The position numbers were made by a program, and so were the translations under genes. Below are positions 54,617 through 64,000 of a stretch of 64,000 bases of DNA, one piece after another. Below the pieces are notes generated by a model. That model searched no databases and was not told the origin of the DNA. It saw nothing but the letters and a program-made list of their open reading frames with translations. The stretch is from assembly GCF_004402045.1 (NCBI RefSeq), contig NZ_SOMG01000011.1:124001-188000 (forward strand). Reading direction: 5' to 3'. The stretch is from Lelliottia nimipressuralis. GTDB lineage: Bacteria; Pseudomonadota; Gammaproteobacteria; Enterobacterales; Enterobacteriaceae. Within the stretch, counting starts at the first letter, position 1, and each line of letters begins with the position of its first letter.

Positions 54617-55834
54617 ATGAAACGTGCAGTGATTACTGGCCTGGGCATTGTTTCCAGCATCGGTAATAACCAGCAGGAAGTCCTGGCATCTCTGCGTGAA
54701 GGACGCTCCGGGATCACTTTCTCTGAAGAGTTTAAAGATTCAGGTATGCGTAGCCACGTATGGGGTAACGTCAAACTGGACACCACCGGTTTGATTGACC
54801 GCAAAGTGGTTCGTTTCATGAACGATGCCTCTATTTATGCTTATCTCTCCATGCAGGAAGCGATCAAAGATTCCGGCCTGAGTGAAGAGGTTTATCAGAA
54901 CAACCCGCGCGTGGGTCTGATCGCCGGTTCCGGCGGCTCATCAAAAGCGCAGGTATTCGGTGCTGACGCGATGCGTAGCCCGCGTGGTCTGAAAGCGGTA
55001 GGTCCGTATGTGGTAACCAAAGCCATGGGTTCTGCGGTTTCCGCATGCCTGGCGACCCCATTCAAAATCCACGGTGTGAACTACTCCATCAGCTCCGCGT
55101 GTGCAACTTCCGCACACTGCATCGGTAATGCTGTTGAGCAGATCCAACTGGGTAAACAGGACATCGTGTTTGCTGGCGGCGGCGAAGAGCTGGGCTGGGA
55201 AATGGCCTGTGAATTCGACGCAATGGGTGCACTGTCCACCAAGTACAATGAGACTCCGGATAAAGCATCCCGTACTTATGATGCTCACCGTGACGGTTTC
55301 GTTATCGCTGGCGGCGGCGGTATGGTTGTGGTTGAAGAACTGGAGCACGCGCTGGCTCGTGGCGCGCACATCTACGCTGAAATCGTGGGCTACGGTGCAA
55401 CGTCTGACGGTGCCGATATGGTGGCTCCATCCGGCGAAGGCGCAGTGCGCTGCATGAAGATGGCGATGCACGGTGTTGACACCCCAATCGACTACCTGAA
55501 CTCTCACGGGACATCTACACCAGTAGGCGACGTGAAAGAGCTGGGTGCGATCCGTGAAGTCTTCGGCGACAACAGCCCGGCGATTTCCGCGACCAAAGCC
55601 ATGACCGGTCACTCTCTGGGTGCGGCTGGCGTGCAGGAAGCGATCTACTCTCTGCTGATGCTGGAAAACGGCTTTATCGCCCCAAGTATCAACATTGATG
55701 AGATGGATGAGCAGGCTGCTGGCCTGAATATCGTGACCAAACCAATGGAAGCGACACTGACCACCGTCATGTCCAACAGCTTCGGTTTCGGCGGCACCAA
55801 CGCCACGCTGGTCATGCGTAAGCTGAAAGCATAA
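54617..55834 (+). CDS. fabB: FabB, beta-ketoacyl-ACP synthase I
   Basis: A 405-residue condensing enzyme needed for elongation in unsaturated fatty acid synthesis. The Cys-His-His triad is visible: [12 protein letters not shown] (Cys near 163), [10 protein letters not shown] (His near 298) and [10 protein letters not shown] (His near 333). The length is within one residue of E. coli. It lies behind FadR-like and FabR-like sites and ends in a strong terminator. Confidence 0.98.
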   Translation: MKRAVITGLGIVSSIGNNQQEVLASLREGRSGITFSEEFKDSGMRSHVWGNVKLDTTGLIDRKVVRFMNDASIYAYLSMQEAIKDSGLSEEVYQNNPRVGLIAGSGGSSKAQVFGADAMRSPRGLKAVGPYVVTKAMGSAVSACLATPFKIHGVNYSISSACATSAHCIGNAVEQIQLGKQDIVFAGGGEELGWEMACEFDAMGALSTKYNETPDKASRTYDAHRDGFVIAGGGGMVVVEELEHALARGAHIYAEIVGYGATSDGADMVAPSGEGAVRCMKMAMHGVDTPIDYLNSHGTSTPVGDVKELGAIREVFGDNSPAISATKAMTGHSLGAAGVQEAIYSLLMLENGFIAPSINIDEMDEQAAGLNIVTKPMEATLTTVMSNSFGFGGTNATLVMRKLKA

Positions 55835-55852
55835 GTTTTATGTTTGATTCAG

Positions 55853-55881
55853 AAAGGGAGCCATAAGGCTCCCTTTTTTTT
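55853..55881 (+). terminator. Terminator after fabB
   Basis: AAAGGGAGCC-ATAA-GGCTCCCTTTTTTTT is a GC stem with a long T run. Confidence 0.94.
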
Positions 55882-56043
55882 CTGCATTGACAACCGGCTG
55901 ATCTCACAGGCAAACTTCACCACTCAACATTATCCTCACGATAATGCGTAAGCGTTTAACGTCAACCAACGCACCTTAATCCTGATAAACAGGTGGAGGG
56001 GGCGTGGCATTTTCCCGCCTTACTCTTCATTTCGGAGTAAAGC

Positions 56044-57222
56044 ATGACTGCAGTAACTCAAACAGAAACAACTTCTTCAGCGAACGTCTCGCTGTTCCGT
56101 ATCGCCTTTGCAGTATTCCTGACCTATATGACCGTTGGCCTGCCGCTGCCGGTGATCCCGCTGTTCGTTCACCAGGAACTCGGCTATGGCAATACCATGG
56201 TTGGCATCGCCGTAGGCATTCAGTTTTTAGCCACGGTTTTAACCCGCGGCTACGCCGGACGGCTGGCGGATCAGCACGGTGCTAAACGCTCAGCGCTGCA
56301 GGGGATGTTTGCCTGCGGGCTGGCGGGCGGCGCATGGCTGCTGGCGGCTCTCCTGCCGGTAGACGCCGCGTATAAATTTGCGCTGCTGGTTCTGGGCCGT
56401 TTAATCCTTGGCTTTGGTGAAAGCCAGCTGCTGACCGGCACCCTGACCTGGGGAATGGGCCTGGTGGGCCCGGCACGTTCCGGCAAAGTGATGTCCTGGA
56501 ACGGCATGGCCATCTATGGCGCGCTAGCCGCGGGCGCACCGCTTGGGCTGCTCATCAATAGCCAGTTCGGATTTGCGGCACTGGCAGCAACCACCATGGT
56601 GCTGCCGCTGCTGGCGTGGGCGTTTAACGGCTCGGTGCGTAAAGTGCCCGCGCACAAAGGCGAGCGTCCTTCCCTGTGGAGTGTTGTCGGCCAAATCTGG
56701 CAGCCGGGTCTTGGCCTGGCACTGCAGGGCGTGGGGTTTGCGGTGATTGGTACGTTCGTCTCGCTCTATTTTATGAGCCGAGGCTGGGCGATGGCCGGTT
56801 TTACACTCACCGCTTTTGGTGGTGCGTTTGTGCTGATGCGCGTGCTCTTCGGCTGGATGCCGGACCGCTTTGGCGGCGTGAAGGTGGCGGTGGCGTCGCT
56901 GGTGATTGAAACCATCGGTCTGCTGCTGTTGTGGAATGCACCCGTGGCATCCGTTGCGCTGCTTGGTGCGGCGCTTACCGGCTGTGGTTGTTCACTGATT
57001 TTCCCGGCACTCGGCGTCGAAGTGGTGAAGCGCGTGGCCCCGCAGGTGCGCGGTACGGCGCTGGGCGGCTATGCGGCGTTTCAGGATATCTCGTACGGAG
57101 TAACCGGGCCGCTGGCCGGGCTGTTAGCCACCTCGTTTGGCTATCCGTCCGTCTTCCTGGCTGGTGCGGTTTCAGCGGTGGTTGGGATTGTGGTGACGCT
57201 GGTGGCGTTTCGCAGGACTTGA
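56044..57222 (+). CDS. yfcJ: YfcJ, major facilitator superfamily transporter
   Basis: A 392-residue MFS permease with 12 predicted hydrophobic segments. The MFS loop-2/3 motif appears as [14 protein letters not shown]. Its length equals E. coli YfcJ (arabinose-efflux-like subfamily). The substrate is not established. It stands alone between fabB and flk; the ATG at 56044 follows TTTCGGAGTAAAGC. Confidence 0.92.
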   Translation: MTAVTQTETTSSANVSLFRIAFAVFLTYMTVGLPLPVIPLFVHQELGYGNTMVGIAVGIQFLATVLTRGYAGRLADQHGAKRSALQGMFACGLAGGAWLLAALLPVDAAYKFALLVLGRLILGFGESQLLTGTLTWGMGLVGPARSGKVMSWNGMAIYGALAAGAPLGLLINSQFGFAALAATTMVLPLLAWAFNGSVRKVPAHKGERPSLWSVVGQIWQPGLGLALQGVGFAVIGTFVSLYFMSRGWAMAGFTLTAFGGAFVLMRVLFGWMPDRFGGVKVAVASLVIETIGLLLLWNAPVASVALLGAALTGCGCSLIFPALGVEVVKRVAPQVRGTALGGYAAFQDISYGVTGPLAGLLATSFGYPSVFLAGAVSAVVGIVVTLVAFRRT

Positions 57223-57230
57223 GCCGTTGT

Positions 57231-57308
57231 TGCCGGGTGGCGGCTGCGCCTTACCCGGCCTACGTTTTGAGTCGTTGTAGGCCCGGTAAGCGAAGCGCCA
57301 CCGGGCGA
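57231..57308. repeat. BIME: pair of inverted REP units
   Basis: TGCCGGGTGGCGGCTGCGCC, TTACCCGGCCTAC and, inverted, GTAGGCCCGGTAAGCGAAGCGCCACCGGGC. These are two REP units around a short spacer, between the convergent yfcJ and flk. It belongs to the same family as the element at 42716-42786 and is the only candidate transcription stop here. Confidence 0.9.
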
Positions 57309-57312
57309 AACA

Positions 57313-58317
57313 TCAGGCAACCAGCCAGAAAATCGCCAGCGCAATCAGTAGCGCAATAAACAGCAAACCCGGCCGCGCAGAGAGGGTTCTGAACGTCTCC
57401 ACAACTGGCGCAAACAGCGGGCTGTAGATTGGCTGAATGTTTCTCACCTCTGGCATGCCGCTTTCGCGCTCGGCGCGACGAACGAAGATCTGATTGAGCA
57501 CATCCTGCACCTGTGCGGTAGTCAGTACCGTTTGCGGTGTGGCCTGCCAGTTTTGCTGGGCGTAATCCCGAATCACCTCGAACTCGCGCGGCTCAAGCGG
57601 CTGTTTCAGTGCGGCCTGAACGGTATGCAGGGTAGGGGCATTCTGGGTGCTGAGCGTCTGGCGCGCCTGGAGCCAGGTCACCAGATGGGTAAACTGTTTG
57701 GCCGGAATCAGCTCGCCCGCCTTCACGCCGGACAGTTCCAGCATGGATTGCCAGATAAGCTTCGTCGGTTCGCCGGTGGCTGCGGCCAGTTTTGTCACCA
57801 TCTGTTTAAGCGTGTTGTGCTCTGCGGGCAGCAGCGAACGCTCGGTCGACGGGCGCACCTGAGGCTGCGGAATAGACAGCTCATTGTTCTGCAACAGCAT
57901 CAGCACGGTTTTAAGCTGGTCTGGTGTCAACTGGCCCAGGGCGGTCTGACCATACTGCTGGCGAATAAAATCACTCACCGCCTGTCGGTTATTTCCCTGG
58001 CCAAGCAGCTCCGTCAGCTGCGCAACAATCTGGCGCGTGGTGTGGTTCTGCTGCGCGGTATTGATACGCTGGTTCAGATTTTGCTCGGCAGCCGGGAAGT
58101 GGCGCGACTGCAGCGGTGCGTCGTTTCTCATACCCAAATCATGCTTTACCCCCGCCCAGACTTCCGCATTTTGCTGCGAAGTCAGCGCAATCAGGCGCGT
58201 GATCAGTCGCTCCAGCACGGTGCGCTGTTGCGTGGATAGCGGTTGTTCGCCGGCAACGTTTGGCGTAACAGGGCCTTCACCCGGAGGGCGCGGCGGCGTG
58301 CCTGAAATGGGCTGCAT
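57313..58317 (-). CDS. flk: Flk, flagellar assembly checkpoint protein
   Basis: A 334-residue protein with a single C-terminal transmembrane helix (PGLLFIALLIALAIFWLV), so tail-anchored in the inner membrane facing the cytoplasm. In Salmonella and E. coli Flk prevents premature secretion of the anti-sigma factor FlgM before hook completion. The middle contains the conserved LLPAEHN...WQSMLELSGVK...TWLQARQTL region. The start is the ATG at 58317 (MQPISG) behind AAGGA; the TTG two codons earlier is rejected. It is divergent from pdxB. Confidence 0.93.
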   Translation of the reverse strand: MQPISGTPPRPPGEGPVTPNVAGEQPLSTQQRTVLERLITRLIALTSQQNAEVWAGVKHDLGMRNDAPLQSRHFPAAEQNLNQRINTAQQNHTTRQIVAQLTELLGQGNNRQAVSDFIRQQYGQTALGQLTPDQLKTVLMLLQNNELSIPQPQVRPSTERSLLPAEHNTLKQMVTKLAAATGEPTKLIWQSMLELSGVKAGELIPAKQFTHLVTWLQARQTLSTQNAPTLHTVQAALKQPLEPREFEVIRDYAQQNWQATPQTVLTTAQVQDVLNQIFVRRAERESGMPEVRNIQPIYSPLFAPVVETFRTLSARPGLLFIALLIALAIFWLVA

Positions 58318-58429
58318 CGTCAAAAATCCTTAAAGTCAAAACTCAGCGTAAACCTGCATACGTATATGCCTGGCGGCCAGATTATGGCACACTTGGCAGG
58401 TTTTCTTCCTCTCAAACAGGTACTCAGAC

Positions 58430-59566
58430 GTGAAAATCCTCGTTGATGAAAATATGCCTTATGCCCGGGAGCTGTTTAGCCGCCTGGGTAACGTTAAGGC
58501 TGTCCCTGGTCGCCCGATCCCGGTCAACGAACTGGATGACGCAGACGCGCTGATGGTGCGCTCGGTGACCAAAGTAAATGAGGCATTGCTCGCTGGTAAA
58601 GCGATTAAGTTCGTCGGGACTGCAACGGCAGGAACCGATCATGTGGATGATAAATGGCTTACGCAGGCCGGGATCGGTTTTTCCGCCGCGCCGGGCTGTA
58701 ATGCCATTGCCGTTGTGGAATACGTTTTCTCCTCGTTGCTGATGCTGGCCGAGCGTGATGGTTTTACGCTGAAAGACCGCACCGTGGGGATTGTCGGCGT
58801 GGGTAATGTTGGCGGACGCCTGCAAAAGCGCCTTGAAGCGTTAGGGATCCGTACGCTGTTATGCGATCCGCCGCGCAAAGACAACGGTGATGACGGGGAT
58901 TTCCGCTCGCTGGATGAGCTGGTTGAACAGTGCGATGTACTGACTTTCCACACGCCGCTGTTTAAAGAAGGGCCGTATAAGACGCTGCATCTCGCTGACG
59001 ACGCGCTGATCCGCCGTCTGAAGCCTGGCACTATTCTGATAAATGCCTGCCGTGGTCCGGTGGTGGATAATGCCGCGCTGCTCACGTGTCTGAATGAAGG
59101 ACAAAACCTCAGCGTGGTGCTGGACGTCTGGGAGCCGGAGCCGGATCTCAACGTCGAGCTGCTTAACAAGGTGGACGTGGGCACCGCGCATATTGCCGGT
59201 TATACCCTCGAAGGGAAAGCGCGCGGCACGACGCAGGTCTTCGAGGCCTACAGCGCTTTTATTGGCCATCCGCAGCAGGTGGCGCTGGATACCTTACTCC
59301 CCGCACCTGAATTTGGCCGCATTACCCTGCACGGCCCGCTCGATCAGGCAACGCTGAAAAGGCTGGTGCATTTGGTGTATGATGTGCGCCGCGATGATGC
59401 GCTGCTGCGTAAAGTGGCGGGGATCCCGGGTGAGTTTGATAAGCTGCGCAAGAACTATGTTGAGCGCCGCGAGTGGTCTTCCCTGTATGTGATATGCGAC
59501 GACGCCCCGGCGGCGGCGCTGCTGCATAACCTGGGGTTTAACGCCGTTCATCACCCGGCGCGTTAA
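58430..59566 (+). CDS. pdxB: PdxB, erythronate-4-phosphate dehydrogenase
   Basis: A 378-residue NAD-dependent D-2-hydroxyacid dehydrogenase family enzyme, second step of the DXP-dependent PLP pathway. The Rossmann motif is [12 protein letters not shown] (near residue 120). The catalytic Arg ([12 protein letters not shown]), Glu (WEPEP) and His (TAHIAGYT) are visible. The C-terminal dimerisation domain is complete. The terminator-like hairpin after it separates it from usg. Confidence 0.97.
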   Translation: MKILVDENMPYARELFSRLGNVKAVPGRPIPVNELDDADALMVRSVTKVNEALLAGKAIKFVGTATAGTDHVDDKWLTQAGIGFSAAPGCNAIAVVEYVFSSLLMLAERDGFTLKDRTVGIVGVGNVGGRLQKRLEALGIRTLLCDPPRKDNGDDGDFRSLDELVEQCDVLTFHTPLFKEGPYKTLHLADDALIRRLKPGTILINACRGPVVDNAALLTCLNEGQNLSVVLDVWEPEPDLNVELLNKVDVGTAHIAGYTLEGKARGTTQVFEAYSAFIGHPQQVALDTLLPAPEFGRITLHGPLDQATLKRLVHLVYDVRRDDALLRKVAGIPGEFDKLRKNYVERREWSSLYVICDDAPAAALLHNLGFNAVHHPAR

Positions 59567-59580
59567 TGTCTTCTTAATGC

Positions 59581-59616
59581 TCCCTGTCGGATACTCCGAC
59601 AGGGACGCTTTTTTAT
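59581..59616 (+). terminator. Hairpin terminator between pdxB and usg
   Basis: TCCCTGTCGGA-TAC-TCCGACAGGGA followed by CGCTTTTTTATT: a strong stem with a T run. Readthrough into usg-truA is possible. Confidence 0.88.
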
Positions 59617-59633
59617 TTCTGGAGTAAACCACC

Positions 59634-60647
59634 ATGTCTGAAGGCTGGAACATTGCCATTTTAGGTGCCACAGGTGCCGTGGGCGAAGCCCTGCTCGAAA
59701 CCCTTGCTGAGCGTCAGTTCCCGGTGGGCGATATCTATGCGCTGGCGCGTACGGATAGCGCGGGTGAGCATCTGCGTTTTAACGGTAAATCCGTGATGGT
59801 CCAGGATGCGGCAGCGTTCGACTGGACGCAGGCGCAACTGGCATTTTTCGCCGCGGGCGCTGAAGCCACTGCTGCATACATTGAAGAGGCGACCAACGCA
59901 GGCTGTCTGGTGATCGACCTGAGCGGTCTGTTCTCAATGGAGCCGGATGTGCCGCTGGTGGTCCCGGACGTGAACCCGTTTGTGCTGGCTGACTACCGTA
60001 ACCGTAACGTCATTGCGGTACCGAACAGCCTGACCAGCCAGCTGCTGACCGCCCTGAAACCGCTGATCGACGACGGCGGCCTGTCGCGCATTACCGTCAC
60101 CAGCCTGCTGTCCGCGTCCGCGAACGGCAAAAAGGCCGTTGACGCGCTGGCCGGACAGAGCGCGAAGCTGCTGAACGGCATCCCGATTGACGAAGACGAT
60201 TTCTTTGGCCGCCAGCTGGCGTTCAACATGCTGCCGTTGCTGCCGGATCGCGAGGGTTCCGTACGCGAGGAGCGCCGCATCGTTGATGAAGTCCGTAAAA
60301 TTCTGCAGGACGATGGCCTGATGATTTCTGCGAACGTTGTGCAGTCCCCGGTCTTCTACGGCCACGCGCAGATGGTCGGCTTTGAAGCGCTGCGTCCGCT
60401 GGCCGCAGAAGAGGCGCGCGATGCGTTTGGCCGCGGTGAAGACATCGTGCTTTCCGAAGAGAGCGAGTTCCCGACCCAGGTGGGCGATGCCACCGGCAGC
60501 GCACATATCTCCGTAGGCTGCGTGCGCAACGATTACGGTATGCCGGAGCAGGTTCAGTTCTGGTCCGTTGCCGATAACGTTCGCTTTGGCGGCGCGCTGA
60601 TGGCGGTGAAGATCGCTGAAAAACTGGTGCAGGAGTACCTGTACTGA
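59634..60647 (+). CDS. usg: Usg, aspartate-semialdehyde dehydrogenase-like protein
   Basis: A 337-residue homolog of aspartate-semialdehyde dehydrogenase, with the NADP-binding motif [14 protein letters not shown] at the N-terminus. Where true Asd enzymes have the catalytic cysteine (N-C-T), this protein reads VPNSLTSQL, so the nucleophile is missing and dehydrogenase activity is unlikely. The function is unknown, and E. coli usg also lies between pdxB and truA. Its stop overlaps the truA ATG (TGATG). Confidence 0.93.
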   Translation: MSEGWNIAILGATGAVGEALLETLAERQFPVGDIYALARTDSAGEHLRFNGKSVMVQDAAAFDWTQAQLAFFAAGAEATAAYIEEATNAGCLVIDLSGLFSMEPDVPLVVPDVNPFVLADYRNRNVIAVPNSLTSQLLTALKPLIDDGGLSRITVTSLLSASANGKKAVDALAGQSAKLLNGIPIDEDDFFGRQLAFNMLPLLPDREGSVREERRIVDEVRKILQDDGLMISANVVQSPVFYGHAQMVGFEALRPLAAEEARDAFGRGEDIVLSEESEFPTQVGDATGSAHISVGCVRNDYGMPEQVQFWSVADNVRFGGALMAVKIAEKLVQEYLY

Positions 60648-61459
60648 TGTCAGCAGTGGAGCAAAAGCCAGTTCATAAAATTGCCCTCGGCATTGAGTAC
60701 GACGGCAGTAAATATTATGGCTGGCAGCGTCAGAATGAGGTGCGCAGCGTCCAGGAAAAGCTGGAGAAAGCGCTCTCTCAGGTGGCAAACGAGCCGATTA
60801 ACGTCCTATGCGCAGGACGTACGGACGCGGGTGTTCACGGCACAGGGCAGGTGGTTCACTTTGAAACCACCGCCGTGCGTAAGGATGCCGCCTGGACGCT
60901 GGGTGTAAATGCGAATTTACCTGGTGACATTGCGGTGCGTTGGGTAAAAGCTGTGCCGGATGATTTTCACGCGCGCTTCAGCGCTACGGCGCGCCGCTAC
61001 CGTTATATCATCTACAACCAGCGTCTGCGTCCGGCGGTGTTGAGCCAGGGCGTGACGCATTTTTATGAACCGCTTGATGCTGAACGTATGCATCGCGCGG
61101 CGCAGTGTCTGATTGGTGAAAATGACTTTACCTCGTTTCGTGCGGTCCAGTGTCAGTCCCGTACGCCGTGGCGTAACGTCATGCACATAAACGTCAGTCG
61201 TTATGGCGCGTATGTGGTGGTGGATATCAAAGCCAATGCCTTTGTACATCATATGGTTCGGAATATTGTGGGCAGCCTGATGGAAGTGGGTGCCGGACAC
61301 CAGCCGGAGAGCTGGATTGCAGACCTGCTGGCAGCGAAGGACAGAACGCTTGCGGCAGCCACGGCGAAAGCGGAAGGGTTGTATCTGGTCTCGGTAGACT
61401 ATCCGGATCGGTTTGACCTGCCGAAACCGCCAATGGGCCCGCTGTTTTTAGCGGACTAA
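60647..61459 (+). CDS. truA: TruA, tRNA pseudouridine(38-40) synthase
   Basis: A 270-residue pseudouridine synthase that modifies positions 38-40 in the tRNA anticodon arm. The catalytic aspartate is in [15 protein letters not shown] (near residue 60). The start overlaps the usg stop, implying translational coupling as in E. coli. dedA follows after 28 bases. Confidence 0.97.
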   Translation: MSAVEQKPVHKIALGIEYDGSKYYGWQRQNEVRSVQEKLEKALSQVANEPINVLCAGRTDAGVHGTGQVVHFETTAVRKDAAWTLGVNANLPGDIAVRWVKAVPDDFHARFSATARRYRYIIYNQRLRPAVLSQGVTHFYEPLDAERMHRAAQCLIGENDFTSFRAVQCQSRTPWRNVMHINVSRYGAYVVVDIKANAFVHHMVRNIVGSLMEVGAGHQPESWIADLLAAKDRTLAAATAKAEGLYLVSVDYPDRFDLPKPPMGPLFLAD

Positions 61460-61487
61460 ACAAAGGTGCAATTAGGGCTTAGACAAT

Positions 61488-62147
61488 ATGGACGTAATTC
61501 GTTTTTTGATTGATTTCATCCTGCATATTGATGTTCACCTGGCGGAGCTGGTCGCGCAGTATGGCGTCTGGGTTTACGCCATTCTGTTCCTCATTCTGTT
61601 TTGTGAAACCGGTCTGGTCGTGACCCCGTTCCTGCCAGGAGATTCCCTGCTGTTCGTCGCCGGGGCGTTATCTGCGTTACCCACCAATGACCTGAACGTG
61701 CACCTTATGGTTGTGCTAATGGTGATTGCCGCCATTGTCGGTGATGCGGTCAACTATACGATTGGACGCGTGTTCGGTGAGCGGCTTTTCCGCAATCCTG
61801 ATTCAAAAATTTTCCGTCGCAGCTATTTAGATAAAACCCATGCGTTTTATGAACGCCATGGCGGAAAAACCATTATCCTTGCGCGCTTTGTGCCTATTGT
61901 GCGCACATTTGCACCGTTTGTGGCAGGAATGGGGCATATGTCCTATCGTCATTTTGCGGCATATAACGTGGTTGGCGCACTGCTCTGGGTACTGCTGTTT
62001 ACCTATGCAGGCTACCTGTTTGGCGATCTTCCGATCGTGCAGGAAAACCTTAAGTTACTGATTGTAGCGATTATTGTACTTTCCGTACTGCCAGGCGTTA
62101 TCGAAATTATTCGTCACAAACGTGCGGCGGCAAAACAAGCGAAGTAA
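61488..62147 (+). CDS. dedA: DedA family inner-membrane protein
   Basis: A 219-residue member of the DedA (SNARE-associated, PF09335) family. The conserved [17 protein letters not shown] segment and an acidic motif in [18 protein letters not shown] are present, with four to five hydrophobic segments. Some DedA proteins are undecaprenyl phosphate flippases or affect membrane potential, but the role of this member is not settled. It has a basic C-terminal tail ([11 protein letters not shown]). Confidence 0.95.
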   Translation: MDVIRFLIDFILHIDVHLAELVAQYGVWVYAILFLILFCETGLVVTPFLPGDSLLFVAGALSALPTNDLNVHLMVVLMVIAAIVGDAVNYTIGRVFGERLFRNPDSKIFRRSYLDKTHAFYERHGGKTIILARFVPIVRTFAPFVAGMGHMSYRHFAAYNVVGALLWVLLFTYAGYLFGDLPIVQENLKLLIVAIIVLSVLPGVIEIIRHKRAAAKQAK

Positions 62148-62301
62148 AGGCACGCTGGCGGTTCGACCACTTTTTTATCCAAAGTTTCGGGCTGTTATGT
62201 TTTAATGTGCAACATTCATGGTCTGTTGGAGGCAAAAATGGCATTATTCGCCTCTTATAGCAAAACTGGCATACGACCAGGTTCAGGCAGAAAGGTTATC
62301 A

Positions 62302-63207
62302 ATGAGCTGGATTGAACGAATTAAAAGCAACATTACCCCAACGCGCAAAGCGAGCATTCCTGAAGGGGTATGGACGAAGTGTGATAGCTGCGGCCAGGTT
62401 CTGTATCGCGCAGAGCTGGAGCGCAACCTTGAGGTGTGTCCGAAGTGTGACCACCATATGCGTATGTCGGCGCGCAACCGCCTGCATAGCCTGCTGGACG
62501 AAGGTTCTCTGGTAGAACTGGGCAGCGAGCTTGAGCCAAAAGACGTGCTGAAGTTCCGCGACTCCAAAAAATACAAAGATCGTCTGGCCTCTGCACAGAA
62601 AGAGACCGGCGAGAAAGATGCGCTGATCGTCATGAAAGGCACCCTGCATGAGATGCCGGTTGTTGCCGCTGCGTTTGAGTTCGCCTTTATGGGCGGCTCA
62701 ATGGGCTCCGTGGTCGGTGCGCGCTTTGTGCGTGCCGTTGAGCAGGCGCTGGAAGACAACTGCCCGCTGATCTGCTTCTCTGCCTCCGGCGGAGCACGTA
62801 TGCAGGAAGCGTTGATGTCTCTGATGCAGATGGCGAAAACCTCTGCAGCGCTGGCGAAAATGCAGGAGCGCGGTCTGCCGTATATCTCCGTGCTGACTGA
62901 CCCAACCATGGGCGGCGTCTCCGCAAGCTTCGCGATGCTGGGCGATCTGAACATCGCTGAGCCAAAAGCGCTGATCGGCTTTGCGGGTCCTCGTGTTATC
63001 GAGCAGACCGTTCGTGAAAAACTGCCGCCTGGCTTCCAGCGCAGTGAGTTCCTCATCGAAAAAGGCGCCATCGACATGATCGTCCGCCGTCCGGAAATGC
63101 GCCTGAAGCTGGCGAGTGTCCTGGCGAAGCTGATGAATCTGCCAGCGCCGAACCCGGATGAACCGCGCGAAGGCGTGGTGGTACCGGATCAGGAACCCGA
63201 GGCCTGA
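62302..63207 (+). CDS. accD: AccD, acetyl-CoA carboxylase carboxyltransferase beta subunit
   Basis: A 301-residue beta subunit which with AccA transfers the carboxyl group from biotin to acetyl-CoA, making malonyl-CoA. The N-terminal four-cysteine zinc finger is visible (CDSCG at about 27-31 and CPKCD at 46-50), then the crotonase-like domain ([11 protein letters not shown]). The start is the ATG at 62302 ([10 protein letters not shown]); the open frame from 62218 adds 28 non-family residues. It ends at a terminator before folC. Confidence 0.98.
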   Translation: MSWIERIKSNITPTRKASIPEGVWTKCDSCGQVLYRAELERNLEVCPKCDHHMRMSARNRLHSLLDEGSLVELGSELEPKDVLKFRDSKKYKDRLASAQKETGEKDALIVMKGTLHEMPVVAAAFEFAFMGGSMGSVVGARFVRAVEQALEDNCPLICFSASGGARMQEALMSLMQMAKTSAALAKMQERGLPYISVLTDPTMGGVSASFAMLGDLNIAEPKALIGFAGPRVIEQTVREKLPPGFQRSEFLIEKGAIDMIVRRPEMRLKLASVLAKLMNLPAPNPDEPREGVVVPDQEPEA

Positions 63208-63213
63208 TAACTG

Positions 63214-63246
63214 AAAAGGGCAGGGCCGGATGGCGCTGCCCTTTTG
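63214..63246 (+). terminator. Terminator after accD
   Basis: AAAAGGGCAG-(GGCCGGATGGCG)-CTGCCCTTTTGC: stem with a T run, seven bases after the accD stop and about 32 before the folC start. A partial terminator is likely. Confidence 0.8.
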
Positions 63247-63277
63247 CTTTCTAATCTGTTAATGACAACCGGGCATT

Positions 63278-64000
63278 ATGGAAAATAAAAGCATTCCCCA
63301 AGCCACGTCGCCCCTGGCCGCGTGGCTTTCTTATCTGGAAAACCTGCACAGTAAAACCATCGATATGGGGCTTGAGCGCGTAAGCCAGGTCGCCGCGCGT
63401 CTTGATGTGCTCAAACCGGCACCTTTCGTGTTCACCGTTGCGGGTACCAACGGCAAAGGCACCACCTGCCGTACGCTGGAATCCGTGCTGATGGCTGCGG
63501 GTTACAGGGTAGGCGTTTACAGCTCTCCACACCTGGTACGCTACACCGAGCGGGTGCGCGTGCAGAACAGCGAACTGCCGGAGTCGGCGCATACGGCGTC
63601 GTTCGCGGAAATTGAAGCCGCGCGCGGTGAGATCTCATTAACCTATTTCGAATACGGTACCCTGTCGGCACTGTGGCTGTTCAGGCAGGCGCAGCTGGAT
63701 GTAGTGATTCTGGAAGTTGGCCTCGGCGGACGACTTGATGCAACCAACATGGTGGATGCGGATGTGGCGGTGGTTACCAGCATCGCGCTGGACCATACCG
63801 ACTGGCTGGGGCCGGATCGTGAAAGCATTGGCCGCGAGAAGGCCGGTATTTTCCGGGCCAATAAGCCCGCCGTGGTCGGCGAGCCAGATATGCCACACAC
63901 TATTGCTGACGTGGCAAACGAGAAGGGCGCGCGTCTGCTGCGCCGCGGCGTTGACTGGCAGTATGAAGTGCATGACAACGGCTGGTGCTTTAGCGATGCA
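63278..64000 (+). CDS. folC: FolC, dihydrofolate/folylpolyglutamate synthase (5' part)
   Basis: The frame opens at ATG 63278 and stays open for 241 codons to the window edge, so the C-terminal part is missing. The product starts MENKSIPQATSPLAAWLSYL and has the P-loop AGTNGKGTTCRTLE (near residue 50) and the ligase motifs EVGLGGRLDATNMVD and TSIALDHTDWLG. FolC adds glutamate to dihydropteroate and to folates. The position after accD is as in E. coli. Confidence 0.95.
   Translation, partial: MENKSIPQATSPLAAWLSYLENLHSKTIDMGLERVSQVAARLDVLKPAPFVFTVAGTNGKGTTCRTLESVLMAAGYRVGVYSSPHLVRYTERVRVQNSELPESAHTASFAEIEAARGEISLTYFEYGTLSALWLFRQAQLDVVILEVGLGGRLDATNMVDADVAVVTSIALDHTDWLGPDRESIGREKAGIFRANKPAVVGEPDMPHTIADVANEKGARLLRRGVDWQYEVHDNGWCFSDA

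Overview
This window reads as chromosomal DNA of an Enterobacteriaceae species, most likely Enterobacter (E. cloacae complex or a close relative). Almost every protein is recognisable as an ortholog of an Escherichia coli gene from the cysP-to-folC part of the chromosome. The ipdC product also matches, from memory, the Enterobacter cloacae indolepyruvate decarboxylase almost residue for residue. No database search was run, so the species assignment is inference.

Layout. 1-7.1 kb: end of yfeY, the heme peroxidase yfeX, then the sulfate/thiosulfate uptake and cysteine synthesis operon cysPUWA-cysM with pdxK close behind. 7.1-11.9 kb: the PTS operon ptsH-ptsI-crr, cysK and cysZ, all on the minus strand. 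12-18.2 kb: zipA, ligA, ypeB, yfeH/yfeR, a FlxA-like gene and a lysine/valine tRNA operon. 18.4-21.1 kb: gltX, the HTH pair yfeC/yfeD and two alanine tRNA genes. 21.3-26.7 kb: the c-di-GMP phosphodiesterase pdeA, nupC, mntH and ypeC. 26.8-29.7 kb: an accessory pair, an aldo/keto reductase and ipdC, placed between ypeC and yfeO. 29.7-36.3 kb: yfeO, glk, the ypdAB two-component system, alaC and the tiny membrane peptide ypdK. 36.6-39.6 kb: lpxP, an unassigned winged-helix-like gene touching tRNA-Arg(CCU), and yfdC. 39.9-46.4 kb: mlaA, fadL, yfcZ and the anaerobic fatty acid oxidation genes fadI-fadJ. 46.6-54.5 kb: sixA, smrB, prmB, aroC-mepA-yfcA-epmC-yfcL and mnmC. 54.6-64 kb: fabB, yfcJ, flk, pdxB-usg-truA-dedA-accD and the start of folC, which runs off the window.

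Themes. Sulfur assimilation is concentrated at the left: periplasmic binding protein, ABC permeases, ATPase, both O-acetylserine sulfhydrylases, the CysZ sulfate channel, and a PLP-supplying kinase next to CysM. Glucose handling is represented by the general PTS, EIIA-Glc and glucokinase. Lipid metabolism is on the right: uptake (FadL), degradation (FadIJ), synthesis (FabB, AccD), lipid A acylation (LpxP) and outer-membrane lipid asymmetry (MlaA). FadR-like and FabR-like operators are visible at several of these genes. Protein and tRNA modification genes (prmB, epmC, mnmC, truA) and cell division or replication genes (zipA, ligA) fill the rest.

No CRISPR array, insertion sequence, rRNA operon, complete prophage or evident defence island was seen. 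The least ordinary spots are the ipdC/aldo-keto reductase insertion with its TyrR-box-like site, the unassigned gene abutting tRNA-Arg(CCU), the FlxA-like coiled-coil gene, and several small proteins and intergenic repeats. I found no strong evidence of a wholly new system.
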